A stretch of DNA of 14,252 bases from Anaerosporobacter sp031551385 (GCF_031551385.1 NZ_JAVBNS010000173.1:1-14252); one strand, 5' to 3'; shown: positions 1-6,517, counted from the stretch's first letter. The notes: generated by a model not told the origin, from the letters alone. A program made the numbers and translations.

Positions 1-18
1 AAATCAGTTTCAAAATAA
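1..18 (+). CDS. possible C-terminal tail of an upstream gene (partial)
   Basis: Frame 1 reads Lys-Ser-Val-Ser-Lys and then stops with TAA at 16-18. A hairpin begins four bases later, as expected for the end of a transcription unit. The exporter that follows belongs to a family often encoded as tandem pairs, so a partner gene upstream is plausible. Five codons are far too few to identify a product, and this could be chance. Confidence 0.2.
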   Translation, partial: KSVSK

Positions 19-21
19 AAG

Positions 22-64
22 AGAGCTGTCACTTAAAAGGAGAGAATCCTAGCGTGGCAGCTCT
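22..64 (+). terminator. stem-loop upstream of the ABC exporter
   Basis: The arms AGAGCTGTCAC (22-32) and GTGGCAGCTCT (54-64) pair over 11 bp with one G-U. The 21-base loop contains a small inner AGGA/TCCT pairing (38-41 with 47-50). A TTCTATT run follows, so it may act as a weak intrinsic terminator of the gene before the window. The GTG at 54 lies inside the right arm, which argues against that GTG being the exporter start. Confidence 0.4.
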
Positions 65-92
65 TCTATTAATTACTAGAAGGAGAAAAAAT

Positions 93-1832
93 ATGAGTCC
101 AAAGGCTAAAAAGTTCTTATCATATTATAAGCCGTATAAGGGATTGTTCTTTGCAGATATGTTCTTTGCATTGTTGGCAGCAACAATTACACTAGCTTAT
201 CCTATGATTGTAAGATATATAACAAACACAGTGTTAGTTCAATATGAAATGAACGAAGCACTGCAGACGATTATTAAGTTAACATTAGTTATGATAGGGC
301 TGATTCTTATTGAACTTGGCTGTAAATTCTTTATTAACTATCAAGGGCATATGATGGGGGCAAAGATGGAATATGATATGAGAAATGAGATTTTTTCGCA
401 CTATCAAAAACTATCGTTTAACTTCTATGATAATCAAAAAACAGGGCAGTTGATGTCAAGAGTTACAAATGATTTATTTGACCTTACAGAATTATGTCAT
501 CATGGTCCAGAGGATATTGTAATTTCTGTAATCAAATTTGTTGGAGCATTTGTTATTCTTATGTTCATCAATGTGCCTTTAACGTTAATTGTCTTTTCAA
601 TAATTCCAGTTATGTTTATCTTTGCATATCGACTAAAATCAAAGATGCACCTTGCATTTAAGAGAAATAGAGAGCGTGTAGCAGATATTAATGCGCAAAT
701 CGAAGATAATCTTTCGGGAATACGAGTTGTAAAATCATTTGCAAATGAGGATGTAGAGCTGGAGAAGTTCTATGAAAGCAATGCACATTTTGTTGAGGCG
801 AAAAGAAACAGTTATTTTGTTATGTCAATATTCCATTCGGGATTAGGAGCATTTACAACATTAATCAATGTAGCAGTTATCATTGGCGGTGGAGCATTTA
901 TTGCAAAAGGAATTATTAAACTATCTGATTTACTGACTTTTTTATTATATATTAATAACTTAGTAGACCCTGTAAAGCAATTAATTAACTTCACAGAGCA
1001 GTTTCAAAATGGAATCACAGGGTTTGACCGTTTCCTAGAAATCCTAGCGATTGAGCCAGATATTGTTGATAGTAAAGATGCCATTACGCTTACTGATGTA
1101 AAAGGTGAGATTGAATTTAAAGATGTGGCATATCAATATAACGATACCATTACAGATGTTTTTCATGATATTAATCTTCATGTTCAACCAGGAGAATATG
1201 TGGCATTGGTTGGAACGTCAGGTGTAGGAAAGACAACAATGTGTAGCTTAATACCACGTTTTTATGAGGTTACACAAGGTAGTATCTATCTTGATGGAAC
1301 AGATATTAAAGATATATCATTATATTCTTTGCGTAAAAATATTGGTATTGTGCAACAGGATGTATATCTTTTTGCAGGCACGGTTATGGATAATATTCGA
1401 TATGGTAAGATGGAAGCTACCGACGAAGAAATTATTGAAGCAGCTAAGAATGCCAATGCACATGAGTTCATAATGGAGCTTCCAGATGGATATAATACTT
1501 ATATTGGACAACGTGGAATAAAGCTGTCAGGGGGACAGAAACAGCGTTTAAGTATAGCAAGAGTATTCCTCAAAAATCCTCCAATTTTAATATTTGACGA
1601 GGCAACTTCAGCACTTGATAATGAATCAGAACGTGTAGTTCAAGAATCTTTAGAGAAGTTGGCTAGTAATAGAACAACATTTGTTATTGCCCATAGACTA
1701 TCGACAATTCGTAATGCAGAGAATATAATTGTGTTAACAGAAGAAGGAATAGGCGAAAAAGGAACACATGAAGAGTTATTACAGAAAAATGGAATTTACG
1801 CCGATTTATATTATATGACAGCTAGGAAGTAG
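93..1832 (+). CDS. ABC exporter, fused permease and ATPase (MsbA/multidrug type)
   Basis: A 579-residue half-size exporter, expected to work as a dimer in the cytoplasmic membrane and drive export of lipids, drugs or peptides with ATP. The first 310 or so residues form the six-helix type IV exporter domain. The ATPase domain follows, with Walker A GTSGVGKTT (374-382), signature LSGGQ (478-482), Walker B ending Asp502-Glu503 and switch His534. The catalytic Glu and His are intact, so the ATPase site is not degenerate. ATG at 93 is chosen because AGAAGGAG (78-85) sits 7 bases upstream; an in-frame GTG at 54 would add 13 residues but lies in a hairpin. A homodimer, or a heterodimer with an unseen upstream partner, is equally possible. 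The substrate cannot be read from the sequence. Confidence 0.93.
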   Translation: MSPKAKKFLSYYKPYKGLFFADMFFALLAATITLAYPMIVRYITNTVLVQYEMNEALQTIIKLTLVMIGLILIELGCKFFINYQGHMMGAKMEYDMRNEIFSHYQKLSFNFYDNQKTGQLMSRVTNDLFDLTELCHHGPEDIVISVIKFVGAFVILMFINVPLTLIVFSIIPVMFIFAYRLKSKMHLAFKRNRERVADINAQIEDNLSGIRVVKSFANEDVELEKFYESNAHFVEAKRNSYFVMSIFHSGLGAFTTLINVAVIIGGGAFIAKGIIKLSDLLTFLLYINNLVDPVKQLINFTEQFQNGITGFDRFLEILAIEPDIVDSKDAITLTDVKGEIEFKDVAYQYNDTITDVFHDINLHVQPGEYVALVGTSGVGKTTMCSLIPRFYEVTQGSIYLDGTDIKDISLYSLRKNIGIVQQDVYLFAGTVMDNIRYGKMEATDEEIIEAAKNANAHEFIMELPDGYNTYIGQRGIKLSGGQKQRLSIARVFLKNPPILIFDEATSALDNESERVVQESLEKLASNRTTFVIAHRLSTIRNAENIIVLTEEGIGEKGTHEELLQKNGIYADLYYMTARK

Positions 1833-1853
1833 TAGAGCTACTTCCTAGCTGTC
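1817..1853 (+). terminator. perfect 16-bp hairpin over the exporter stop codon
   Basis: GACAGCTAGGAAGTAG (1817-1832) is the exact reverse complement of 1838-1853, with a 5-base loop. The left arm is the last codons and TAG stop of the exporter gene. No T-tract follows (AATGAGG), so it is not a textbook intrinsic terminator. It could protect the 3' end, mark an RNase III site or limit read-through into the sigma factor gene. Confidence 0.55.
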
Positions 1854-1914
1854 AATGAGGAAAATTACGGAGTGATTTTTCGAATCTGAAGATTTTAACA
1901 AAGGGGGAGAGGGT

Positions 1915-2448
1915 ATGGTTGTAAGGAGTATAGACGCTCCTAATTTGGAAGGTCTTATGCGCATGTATGGAAATGATGTTCTAAGAACAGCATATCTCTA
2001 TGTGAAAGATATTCATTTGGCAGAAGATATCTTCCAAGAGGTATTTCTTAAAGTGAATAGCCATTATGAGAGCTTTCGCGGGGAATGTTCGATTAAAACA
2101 TGGCTTCTGCAGATAACAATAAATACTTGTAAGGATTATTTGAAAAGTGCTTGGAATCAAAAAGTAGAGCCTACAGATGAGTTTCAAACGCAGCAAGTAG
2201 TAGAAGATGGTTATGAAAAAATTGAAAATAAAGAGGATAATCACGTTGTAAAGGAAGCGGTAATGGAATTACCAGAGAAGTATAAAGAGGTTGTTCTTTG
2301 TGTATATTACCAAGAGATGAGCGTAGAAGAGACTGCTGATATGCTAAGAATTGCGGCAGGTACAGTGAAAAGTCGATTGAATCGAGCCAGACAAAAGTTA
2401 AGGGGTTCATTAGAAAGGAGGGTGTCATATGAAGAAGCCAGAGGATAA
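1915..2448 (+). CDS. ECF-family RNA polymerase sigma factor
   Basis: A 177-residue sigma-70 family factor with only regions 2 and 4. Region 2 is at about residues 10-80 and includes the DxxQEVFLKV helix and the FRGECSIKTWLLQI promoter-melting segment. Region 4 is at about 115-170, with LPEKYKEVVL and the helix-turn-helix around MSVEETADMLRIAAGTVKSRLNRAR. The length is normal for ECF factors. AGGGGGAG (about 1902-1909) lies 5 bases before ATG 1915. The stop falls 20 bases inside the next gene, so the two are translationally coupled, as is usual for a sigma/anti-sigma pair. No ECF-type promoter could be recognised in the 61 bases between the preceding hairpin and the start, so autoregulation cannot be claimed. 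Confidence 0.92.
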   Translation: MVVRSIDAPNLEGLMRMYGNDVLRTAYLYVKDIHLAEDIFQEVFLKVNSHYESFRGECSIKTWLLQITINTCKDYLKSAWNQKVEPTDEFQTQQVVEDGYEKIENKEDNHVVKEAVMELPEKYKEVVLCVYYQEMSVEETADMLRIAAGTVKSRLNRARQKLRGSLERRVSYEEARG

Positions 2449-3346
2449 CCAAGAAGATATGAACAATGATTTATTAGAAGAATTATATGACATCGGAAAT
2501 CTAAAGAATGATTTGGATGAAGTATTTGATATAGACGGAATTACTGTGTCAGAATCGTTGATTCAAGCAACGTTAAGAAGAGTAGCAGAAGAAACTGAAA
2601 AACCAAGTAAACAATCAGAAAAACAACGAAAAAGAAATCCTTTCCGTTATGGTTTGCTTGTTGCTGCATGTGCTTGTATCCTTGTTGTTGCAAGCGTTAA
2701 TTTAATGGATGGTTCATTTTCATTTGGAAACATGAAAGATTCCACTGAGAAATCAAGTGATATGAAAACAGATACAACAACTGAAACAACAAAAAATCCG
2801 TCATATTCAATGTCAGAAGAGGCAGAAGAAACCGCGAATGATGAGACGTCACAAGATTCCATGAAAGACGACAGTACATCAAGTGCTGATGGGGTATCTG
2901 GAAGTGAAAATGGAATGAACGACACGGAAAGTGATTTGGAACAGGCATCATCATTTTTTACAATTAAAGATAAAGCAGGAAAGATCTATTCGATTCGGGT
3001 TGGAGAAATTCAACAAATAAATGTGTATGGCGGTGAGGAAGAATTTATTGATTATACGGGAGATCTAGCACTTATTGAAGAGCTATATAGACTTTTATCA
3101 GAGATAGACGACGAAGGTGATAGGAAGGCAGTGGAAGATGAGAGTGTTCAGAAGGAATATGTAAGGCAATATATATTAAGAGCACAAGAGGACTCTACAT
3201 GGTCTGAACTACAACTTTGGATAGAGGCTACGGATGGAGAAAACTATAACATGATAAAGCAATTAGAAACAGCAGATGGAGAACTTATAATATATCAAAT
3301 AGACAATATAAGTCCGGAGATCGTTCAAAATCTGCCAATGCACTAA
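2429..3346 (+). CDS. probable membrane-anchored anti-sigma factor
   Basis: A 305-residue protein with one predicted membrane span at about residues 72-91 (YGLLVAACACILVVASV), preceded by the positive patch KQRKRN. The first 70 residues would be cytoplasmic, acidic and helical, suitable for binding a sigma factor. After the span comes a low-complexity Ser/Thr/Glu/Asp stretch (about 100-172) and then a compact outer domain (about 174-305). I see no HxxxCxxC zinc motif, so it is not a ZAS-type anti-sigma factor. The assignment rests on position (20-base overlap with the ECF sigma gene, own site AAAGGAGGG at 2414-2422) and topology, not on a recognised family signature. The outer domain could sense the envelope signal. 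Confidence 0.7.
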   Translation: MKKPEDNQEDMNNDLLEELYDIGNLKNDLDEVFDIDGITVSESLIQATLRRVAEETEKPSKQSEKQRKRNPFRYGLLVAACACILVVASVNLMDGSFSFGNMKDSTEKSSDMKTDTTTETTKNPSYSMSEEAEETANDETSQDSMKDDSTSSADGVSGSENGMNDTESDLEQASSFFTIKDKAGKIYSIRVGEIQQINVYGGEEEFIDYTGDLALIEELYRLLSEIDDEGDRKAVEDESVQKEYVRQYILRAQEDSTWSELQLWIEATDGENYNMIKQLETADGELIIYQIDNISPEIVQNLPMH

Positions 3347-3376
3347 TGGTTGATTATAATTATTATGAAGGTAATT

Positions 3377-3410
3377 TAGGCTACGACTTTTAGTGTAGCC
3401 TAGTATTTAA
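3377..3410 (+). terminator. hairpin after the sigma/anti-sigma pair
   Basis: TAGGCTAC (3377-3384) pairs with GTAGCCTA (3395-3402), and ACT/AGT pair inside the loop. The tail is GTATTTAA rather than a clean T-run, so termination is likely but may be leaky. Confidence 0.5.
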
Positions 3411-3448
3411 TTGAAAAAGTTATGAGAACTTAAGAATCACGAATTAAG

Positions 3449-3477
3449 TTAGGAAAATATTTTAAAAGATGTATAAT
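3449..3477 (+). promoter_or_regulatory. candidate promoter of spoVT
   Basis: A perfect TATAAT is at 3472-3477, 17 bases after a poor -35 match, TTAGGA (3449-3454). Transcription would start near 3484, inside the left arm of the following inverted repeat. Bacillus subtilis spoVT is read by sigma-G; I do not see a convincing sigma-G -35, so the sigma class is unresolved. Confidence 0.35.
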
Positions 3478-3544
3478 TTCCTCCATTTAACAAATAATAA
3501 TAATATCACTTGATAGGTTGATATTATTTGTTAAATGGAGGAAA
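3477..3544 (+). promoter_or_regulatory. long inverted repeat sequestering the spoVT ribosome binding site
   Basis: Bases 3477-3499 pair without mismatch with 3522-3544 (23 bp). A 6-base bulge (3500-3505), three more pairs (3506-3508 with 3519-3521) and a 10-base loop follow. The right arm includes GGAGG (3537-3541), the Shine-Dalgarno sequence of spoVT, which pairs with CCTCC at 3480-3484. An RNA entering from upstream would hide the ribosome site. An RNA starting near 3484 would lack most of the masking CCTCC. Confidence 0.7.
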
Positions 3545-3549
3545 TTGCT

Positions 3550-4098
3550 ATGAAGGCAACTGGTATTGTAAGAAGAATAGATGATTTGGGAAGAGTAGTA
3601 GTTCCGAAAGAGATTAGACGTACATTAAGAATAAGAGAAGGTGATCCACTTGAGATATTTACAGATCGCGAGGGAGAGATTATACTTAAAAAGTATTCTC
3701 CGATTGGAGAACTTAGCCAATTTGCAAAACAATATGGTGATGCACTATCACAAACGACAGGACATGTGGTATTTATAACAGACAGAGATCAGTTTATTTC
3801 CGTATCCGGAACGAACAAGAAAGATATCGTTGGAAAGCAGATAAGTAAAGATCTTGAAAATGTAGTTAATGAGAGAGAAAGTGTATCGGCTGCATCTGCT
3901 GACAAAACATTTATCCGAGTTGGAAGCGAGGAAGATAATGAGTATACAGCAGAAGTAATAAGCCCTATTATCTGCGAAGGTGATGCAATAGGAGCTGTTA
4001 TTATACTTACAAAAGATGCGAAAATTAAATTAGGTGATACTGAGGTAAAGCTTGCGGCAGCAGCATCTAATTTCTTGGGAAGACAAATGGAGCAGTAG
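3550..4098 (+). CDS. spoVT: stage V sporulation protein T
   Basis: A 182-residue transcription factor, near the 178 residues of the Bacillus protein. Residues 1-52 form the AbrB-like swapped-hairpin DNA-binding domain (ATGIVRRIDDLGRVVVPKEI, then RIREGDPLEIF). Residues 55-180 form a GAF-like domain thought to sense a small ligand. In the family SpoVT acts in the forespore, tuning sigma-G genes. ATG at 3550 is chosen because GGAGG at 3537-3541 is 8 bases upstream and the protein then begins MKATGIVRRIDD as in homologues; the in-frame ATG at 3535 lies before and inside that site. mazG follows, as in the Bacillus spoVT-yabM-yabN order but without yabM. Confidence 0.97.
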   Translation: MKATGIVRRIDDLGRVVVPKEIRRTLRIREGDPLEIFTDREGEIILKKYSPIGELSQFAKQYGDALSQTTGHVVFITDRDQFISVSGTNKKDIVGKQISKDLENVVNERESVSAASADKTFIRVGSEEDNEYTAEVISPIICEGDAIGAVIILTKDAKIKLGDTEVKLAAAASNFLGRQMEQ

Positions 4099-4116
4099 GG
4101 AGTATCTGTTTAACAA

Positions 4117-4160
4117 GGGCGATAGTATCAATTGGTACAAGTTTTTGGGTGCTATCGTCC
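4117..4160 (+). promoter_or_regulatory. stem-loop between spoVT and mazG
   Basis: GGGCGATAG (4117-4125) pairs with CTATCGTCC (4152-4160) over 9 bp with one G-U. The 26-base interior includes a small self-complementary element around GTATCAATTGGTAC. No T-tract follows, so it is not an obvious terminator. It may be a processing site or a weak attenuator between a sporulation gene and a growth gene. Confidence 0.4.
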
Positions 4161-4204
4161 TGAATAAACGATTATTTATAGATGAATCGGAAGAGGAGAA
4201 GAAA

Positions 4205-4984
4205 ATGGAGATTATGGAACACTATAGTTTTGATGATTTTATGAATATAATTCGTGAATTAAGAAGTGAACACGGTTGCCCTTGGGATAGGGAACAGACA
4301 CATGAAAGTCTTAGAGATTGCATGTTAGAAGAATGTTATGAGGCGGTTGATGCAATTAATAAAAACGACTTAGAGAACTTAAAAGAAGAATTAGGCGATG
4401 TCCTGTTGCAAGTAGCATTACATACTGTCATAGCAGAAGAAGCGAATACATTTACCTTGGATCAAGTAATAACGAATATCAGTAAAAAGATGATATATCG
4501 ACATCCACATGTTTTTTCAGATACAAGTGTAGAAAATTCTGATGAAGTACTTAGCAATTGGGAGGAATTAAAGGAGAAAGAAAAGAAAGAGGAGACGATT
4601 TCAGACGGTATGTTACGAGTTGCAGAGGCATTACCTGCCTTGATTAGAGCAGCTAAAATTCAAAAGAAGGCGGCTAAAGTCGGAATGGAAGGTGCAGATG
4701 TACAAGTTGTTATAAACTTGCTTAAAACGTCAATAAATGCGCTAGAAGAGCAAAGTACAAAGGACAATACTGCTCAAATTGAAGCGGAATTTGGTAAAAT
4801 GCTATTTTTGCTTATTGATTTATCGAGAAAACTAGGAATAAATGCTGAAAATTCCTTGACAAATGCTACAGATAAGTTTATAAATAGATTTATAGGTGTT
4901 GAACGGCTCGCTGAAGGAGAAGGCAAGCATCTAAAGAATATGTCCAAAGAGGAGCAAATTGCTCTATGGGGACAACTTATATAA
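4205..4984 (+). CDS. mazG: nucleoside triphosphate pyrophosphohydrolase, MazG family
   Basis: A 259-residue protein, close to Escherichia coli MazG (263). It is expected to hydrolyse non-canonical or excess NTPs to NMP and pyrophosphate in the cytoplasm (house-cleaning). The first MazG domain shows GCPWDREQTH near residue 25, the metal-binding LEECYEAVDAI helix and EELGDVLLQVALH. The second half repeats the fold with weaker motifs (LPALIRAAKIQKKAAKVG, then EFGKMLFLLIDLSRKLGI), as in two-domain MazG. The Bacillus counterpart YabN carries an additional N-terminal methylase-like domain that is absent here. ATG 4205 follows AGAGGAG (4192-4198) by 6 bases; the open frame extends to 4052 inside spoVT, but that part has no MazG similarity. 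A strong promoter for hup lies within its 3' end. Confidence 0.94.
   Translation: MEIMEHYSFDDFMNIIRELRSEHGCPWDREQTHESLRDCMLEECYEAVDAINKNDLENLKEELGDVLLQVALHTVIAEEANTFTLDQVITNISKKMIYRHPHVFSDTSVENSDEVLSNWEELKEKEKKEETISDGMLRVAEALPALIRAAKIQKKAAKVGMEGADVQVVINLLKTSINALEEQSTKDNTAQIEAEFGKMLFLLIDLSRKLGINAENSLTNATDKFINRFIGVERLAEGEGKHLKNMSKEEQIALWGQLI
4856..4884 (+). promoter_or_regulatory. sigma-A promoter for hup, inside mazG
   Basis: TTGACA (4856-4861), a 17-base spacer and TATAAA (4879-4884) make a nearly consensus housekeeping promoter. Transcription would begin near 4891, giving hup a leader of about 140 bases that overlaps the end of mazG. A dedicated promoter suits an abundant nucleoid protein. 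Confidence 0.6.
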
Positions 4985-5029
4985 AAAATATTTTAAGTGA
5001 TAACGATTATTCAGAGGAGGAGTTTATCC

Positions 5030-5305
5030 ATGAACAAAACAGAATTAGTTGCAGCAATTGCAGAAAAAACAGAATTATCAAAGAAAGATTCCGAAAAAGC
5101 TTTAAAAGCATTTATCGATGTAGTAACAGAAGAATTAGCTAAAGGTGAAAAAATTCAATTAGTAGGATTTGGAACTTTCGAAGTTTCTGAAAGAGCAGCT
5201 AGAGAAGGAAGAAATCCACAAACTGGAGAAACTATGAAGATTGAAGCATCTAAATCTCCTAAATTTAAAGCTGGTAAAGCATTAAAGGATGTTATCAACG
5301 CTTAA
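5030..5305 (+). CDS. hup: HU-family DNA-binding protein
   Basis: A 91-residue histone-like protein, the standard HU length. The N-terminal helical dimerisation part is MNKTELVAAIAEKTELSKKD, followed by the family signature GFGTFEVSERAAREGRNPQTGE at about 47-68, which is the DNA-gripping beta arm, and the C-terminal FKAGKALKDVINA helix. HU bends and compacts the nucleoid as a homodimer. ATG 5030 follows AGAGGAGGAG (5013-5022) by 7 bases; the in-frame start at 4997 would precede that site. The gene ends at a strong terminator and has its own promoter, so it is probably an autonomous, highly expressed unit inside the mazG-rqcP line-up. Confidence 0.98.
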   Translation: MNKTELVAAIAEKTELSKKDSEKALKAFIDVVTEELAKGEKIQLVGFGTFEVSERAAREGRNPQTGETMKIEASKSPKFKAGKALKDVINA

Positions 5306-5328
5306 TTGAGTGTAAATAATTAATAGCT

Positions 5329-5358
5329 AAGTTGCTCCATTATGGAGCAACTTTTTTT
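5329..5358 (+). terminator. intrinsic terminator of hup
   Basis: The stem AAGTTGCTCCA (5329-5339) pairs perfectly with TGGAGCAACTT (5343-5353) around a 3-base loop and runs into seven Ts (5352-5358). This is a textbook Rho-independent terminator. rqcP begins only 27 bases after it, so rqcP needs read-through or a promoter I cannot see. Confidence 0.93.
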
Positions 5359-5384
5359 AATTCATAGGAAAGGTGTTAAAGAAT

Positions 5385-5624
5385 ATGAGACTAGATAAAT
5401 TTCTTAAAGTGTCACGTATCATTAAGAGAAGAACGGTAGCGAATGAAGCATGTGATGCGGGTAGAGTAATGATCAATGGTAAAGTTGCGAAAGCATCTGC
5501 CAATGTAAAAGAAGGCGACCTATTAGAAATCGCATTTGGTAACAAAGAAGTAAAAGTAGAGATTCTCGATGTACAGGAGACAGTACGCAAAGATGATGCA
5601 AAAGAATTGTTTCGTTATCTGTAA
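5385..5624 (+). CDS. rqcP: S4-domain ribosome quality control protein RqcP (YabO)
   Basis: A 79-residue protein consisting of one S4 RNA-binding domain: MRLDKFLKVSRIIKRR, then NEACDAGRVMINGK and the beta strand DLLEIAFGNKEVKVEI. It closely matches Bacillus YabO/RqcP (about 86 residues) in motif and position. In that family the protein binds the 50S subunit with RqcH and promotes C-terminal alanine tailing of stalled nascent chains. ATG 5385 matches the conserved MRLDKFLK start. AGGAAAGG (5366-5373) is 11 bases upstream, somewhat far; an in-frame GTG at 5373 overlaps that site and is rejected. Confidence 0.92.
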   Translation: MRLDKFLKVSRIIKRRTVANEACDAGRVMINGKVAKASANVKEGDLLEIAFGNKEVKVEILDVQETVRKDDAKELFRYL

Positions 5625-5635
5625 ACCTATGTGCA

Positions 5636-5663
5636 TGATTTTAATGACCTCCTAATATACTAT
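5636..5663 (+). promoter_or_regulatory. candidate sigma-E-type promoter of yabP
   Basis: TATACTAT (5656-5663) matches the sigma-E -10 consensus CATACAMT at 6 of 8 positions. TGATTTT (5636-5642) is an imperfect -35 at a slightly short spacing. Bacillus yabP is transcribed in the mother cell by sigma-E. The start would fall near 5670. Confidence 0.35.
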
Positions 5664-5686
5664 TTATAGATGTATATTTAGGAGGT
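5647..5686 (+). promoter_or_regulatory. inverted repeat sequestering the yabP ribosome binding site
   Basis: ACCTCCTAATATAC (5647-5660) pairs over 14 bp with 5672-5686, with one bulged T at 5677 and an 11-base loop. The right arm contains AGGAGG (5680-5685), the yabP Shine-Dalgarno sequence, fully paired with CCTCCT (5648-5653). The left arm lies upstream of and within the candidate -10 box, so only RNA entering from rqcP would contain it. Confidence 0.65.
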
Positions 5687-5693
5687 TGTTTTA

Positions 5694-5978
5694 ATGGATG
5701 AGAAGCAATTACCAAAGTCCAGCCATAAGATATCATTAAATAGTCGAAAGAGTGCTATTATCACTGGTGTGAATGATGTATTATCGTTTGATGCGAATGA
5801 AGTGTTATTGGAGACGGAATTAGGGATATTGATGATTCGTGGAGATGAACTGCATGTTAATAGACTTACTCTGGAAAAAGGGGAAGTTGATATTGATGGA
5901 AGAGTTGACAGCTTAACATACTCAGATGGAGGATATTCTAAAGGTGGAGAGTCCTTCTTTGGAAGACTATTTAAGTAG
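5694..5978 (+). CDS. yabP: spore coat/cortex assembly protein YabP
   Basis: A 94-residue YabP/YqfC-family protein, near the usual 100. The body is a beta-rich domain with the characteristic ILTGV-like motif (here ITGVNDVLSFDANEVLLETELGILMIRGDELHVNRL) and a later SLTYSDGG segment, ending at a short basic tail. No signal peptide or membrane span is visible. In Bacillus, YabP is a mother-cell protein needed for normal cortex and coat formation and is encoded with yabQ. AGGAGG (5680-5685) stands 8 bases before the ATG. The downstream yabQ start is 17 bases after the stop, so the two are one operon. Confidence 0.93.
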   Translation: MDEKQLPKSSHKISLNSRKSAIITGVNDVLSFDANEVLLETELGILMIRGDELHVNRLTLEKGEVDIDGRVDSLTYSDGGYSKGGESFFGRLFK

Positions 5979-5995
5979 GAGGTTAGGTTGTTCAT

Positions 5996-6517
5996 ATGAC
6001 AGAGATTATTAATTTGGAGGTTCAATTCTTTCTAACATCAATTCTGTATGGGATTCTTTTGCTTATTGTATATGACAGTATTCGTATCATACGAAGGGTT
6101 GTTCCACACAAAGCATTCTTTGTCGCATTGGAGGATATCCTTTTTTGGATTGCTGCGAGTATTGTTATATTCATGATGATTTATGAACGTAACAATGGAA
6201 CGATTCGAGGCTTCGCAATATTAGGTATGTTACTCGGAATGGTAATATATAATCAATTGCTAAGTAGATTTATTGTAAAAGGGATTACCCGAATTATTAA
6301 AGCAATTCTAAAGGCGGTTTGGAAAGTATTGTCCATTGTATTTATGCCATTACTATTTTTATTAAAGAAAATAAAGCAGTTTTTAGGGTTTACGACAAGG
6401 AAAGTTGGGAAAGTAAATTCTAAGCTAGGGAATAAATTAAAAAAAGTTAAAAAGAGATCAGCAAAACAATTGAAAAATACTGCTAAAACAGTTAAAATAT
6501 CAGTAACGAAAAAATAA
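5996..6517 (+). CDS. yabQ: spore cortex protein YabQ, multi-pass membrane
   Basis: A 173-residue membrane protein. Hydrophobic stretches at about residues 11-29, 43-62, 69-87 and 104-123 suggest four spans, including the conserved VYDSIRIIRRVVPHK segment after the first. The last 45 residues are very rich in Lys and would be cytoplasmic. Bacillus YabQ (211 residues) localises to the spore membranes and is required for the cortex. AGGAGG (5977-5982) overlaps the yabP stop and is 13 bases from ATG 5996, longer than ideal; an in-frame TAG at 5984 leaves no earlier start. Weak translation or an A-shifted site (AGG at 5985) is possible. Confidence 0.9.
   Translation: MTEIINLEVQFFLTSILYGILLLIVYDSIRIIRRVVPHKAFFVALEDILFWIAASIVIFMMIYERNNGTIRGFAILGMLLGMVIYNQLLSRFIVKGITRIIKAILKAVWKVLSIVFMPLLFLLKKIKQFLGFTTRKVGKVNSKLGNKLKKVKKRSAKQLKNTAKTVKISVTKK

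Noticed and set aside
54..92. GTG start of the exporter 13 residues earlier
   Set aside because: The GTG lies in the right arm of a hairpin. The ATG at 93 has a better placed AGAAGGAG and starts like other family members.
3355..3360. TATAAT just after the anti-sigma gene, with CTGCCA 17 bases upstream
   Set aside because: The -35 match is poor and the RNA would run straight into the hairpin at 3377. In AT-rich DNA such a match is expected by chance.
4052..4204. Extension of mazG into the end of spoVT
   Set aside because: The frame is open, but the added 51 residues have no MazG similarity. The ribosome site at 4192-4198 points to ATG 4205.
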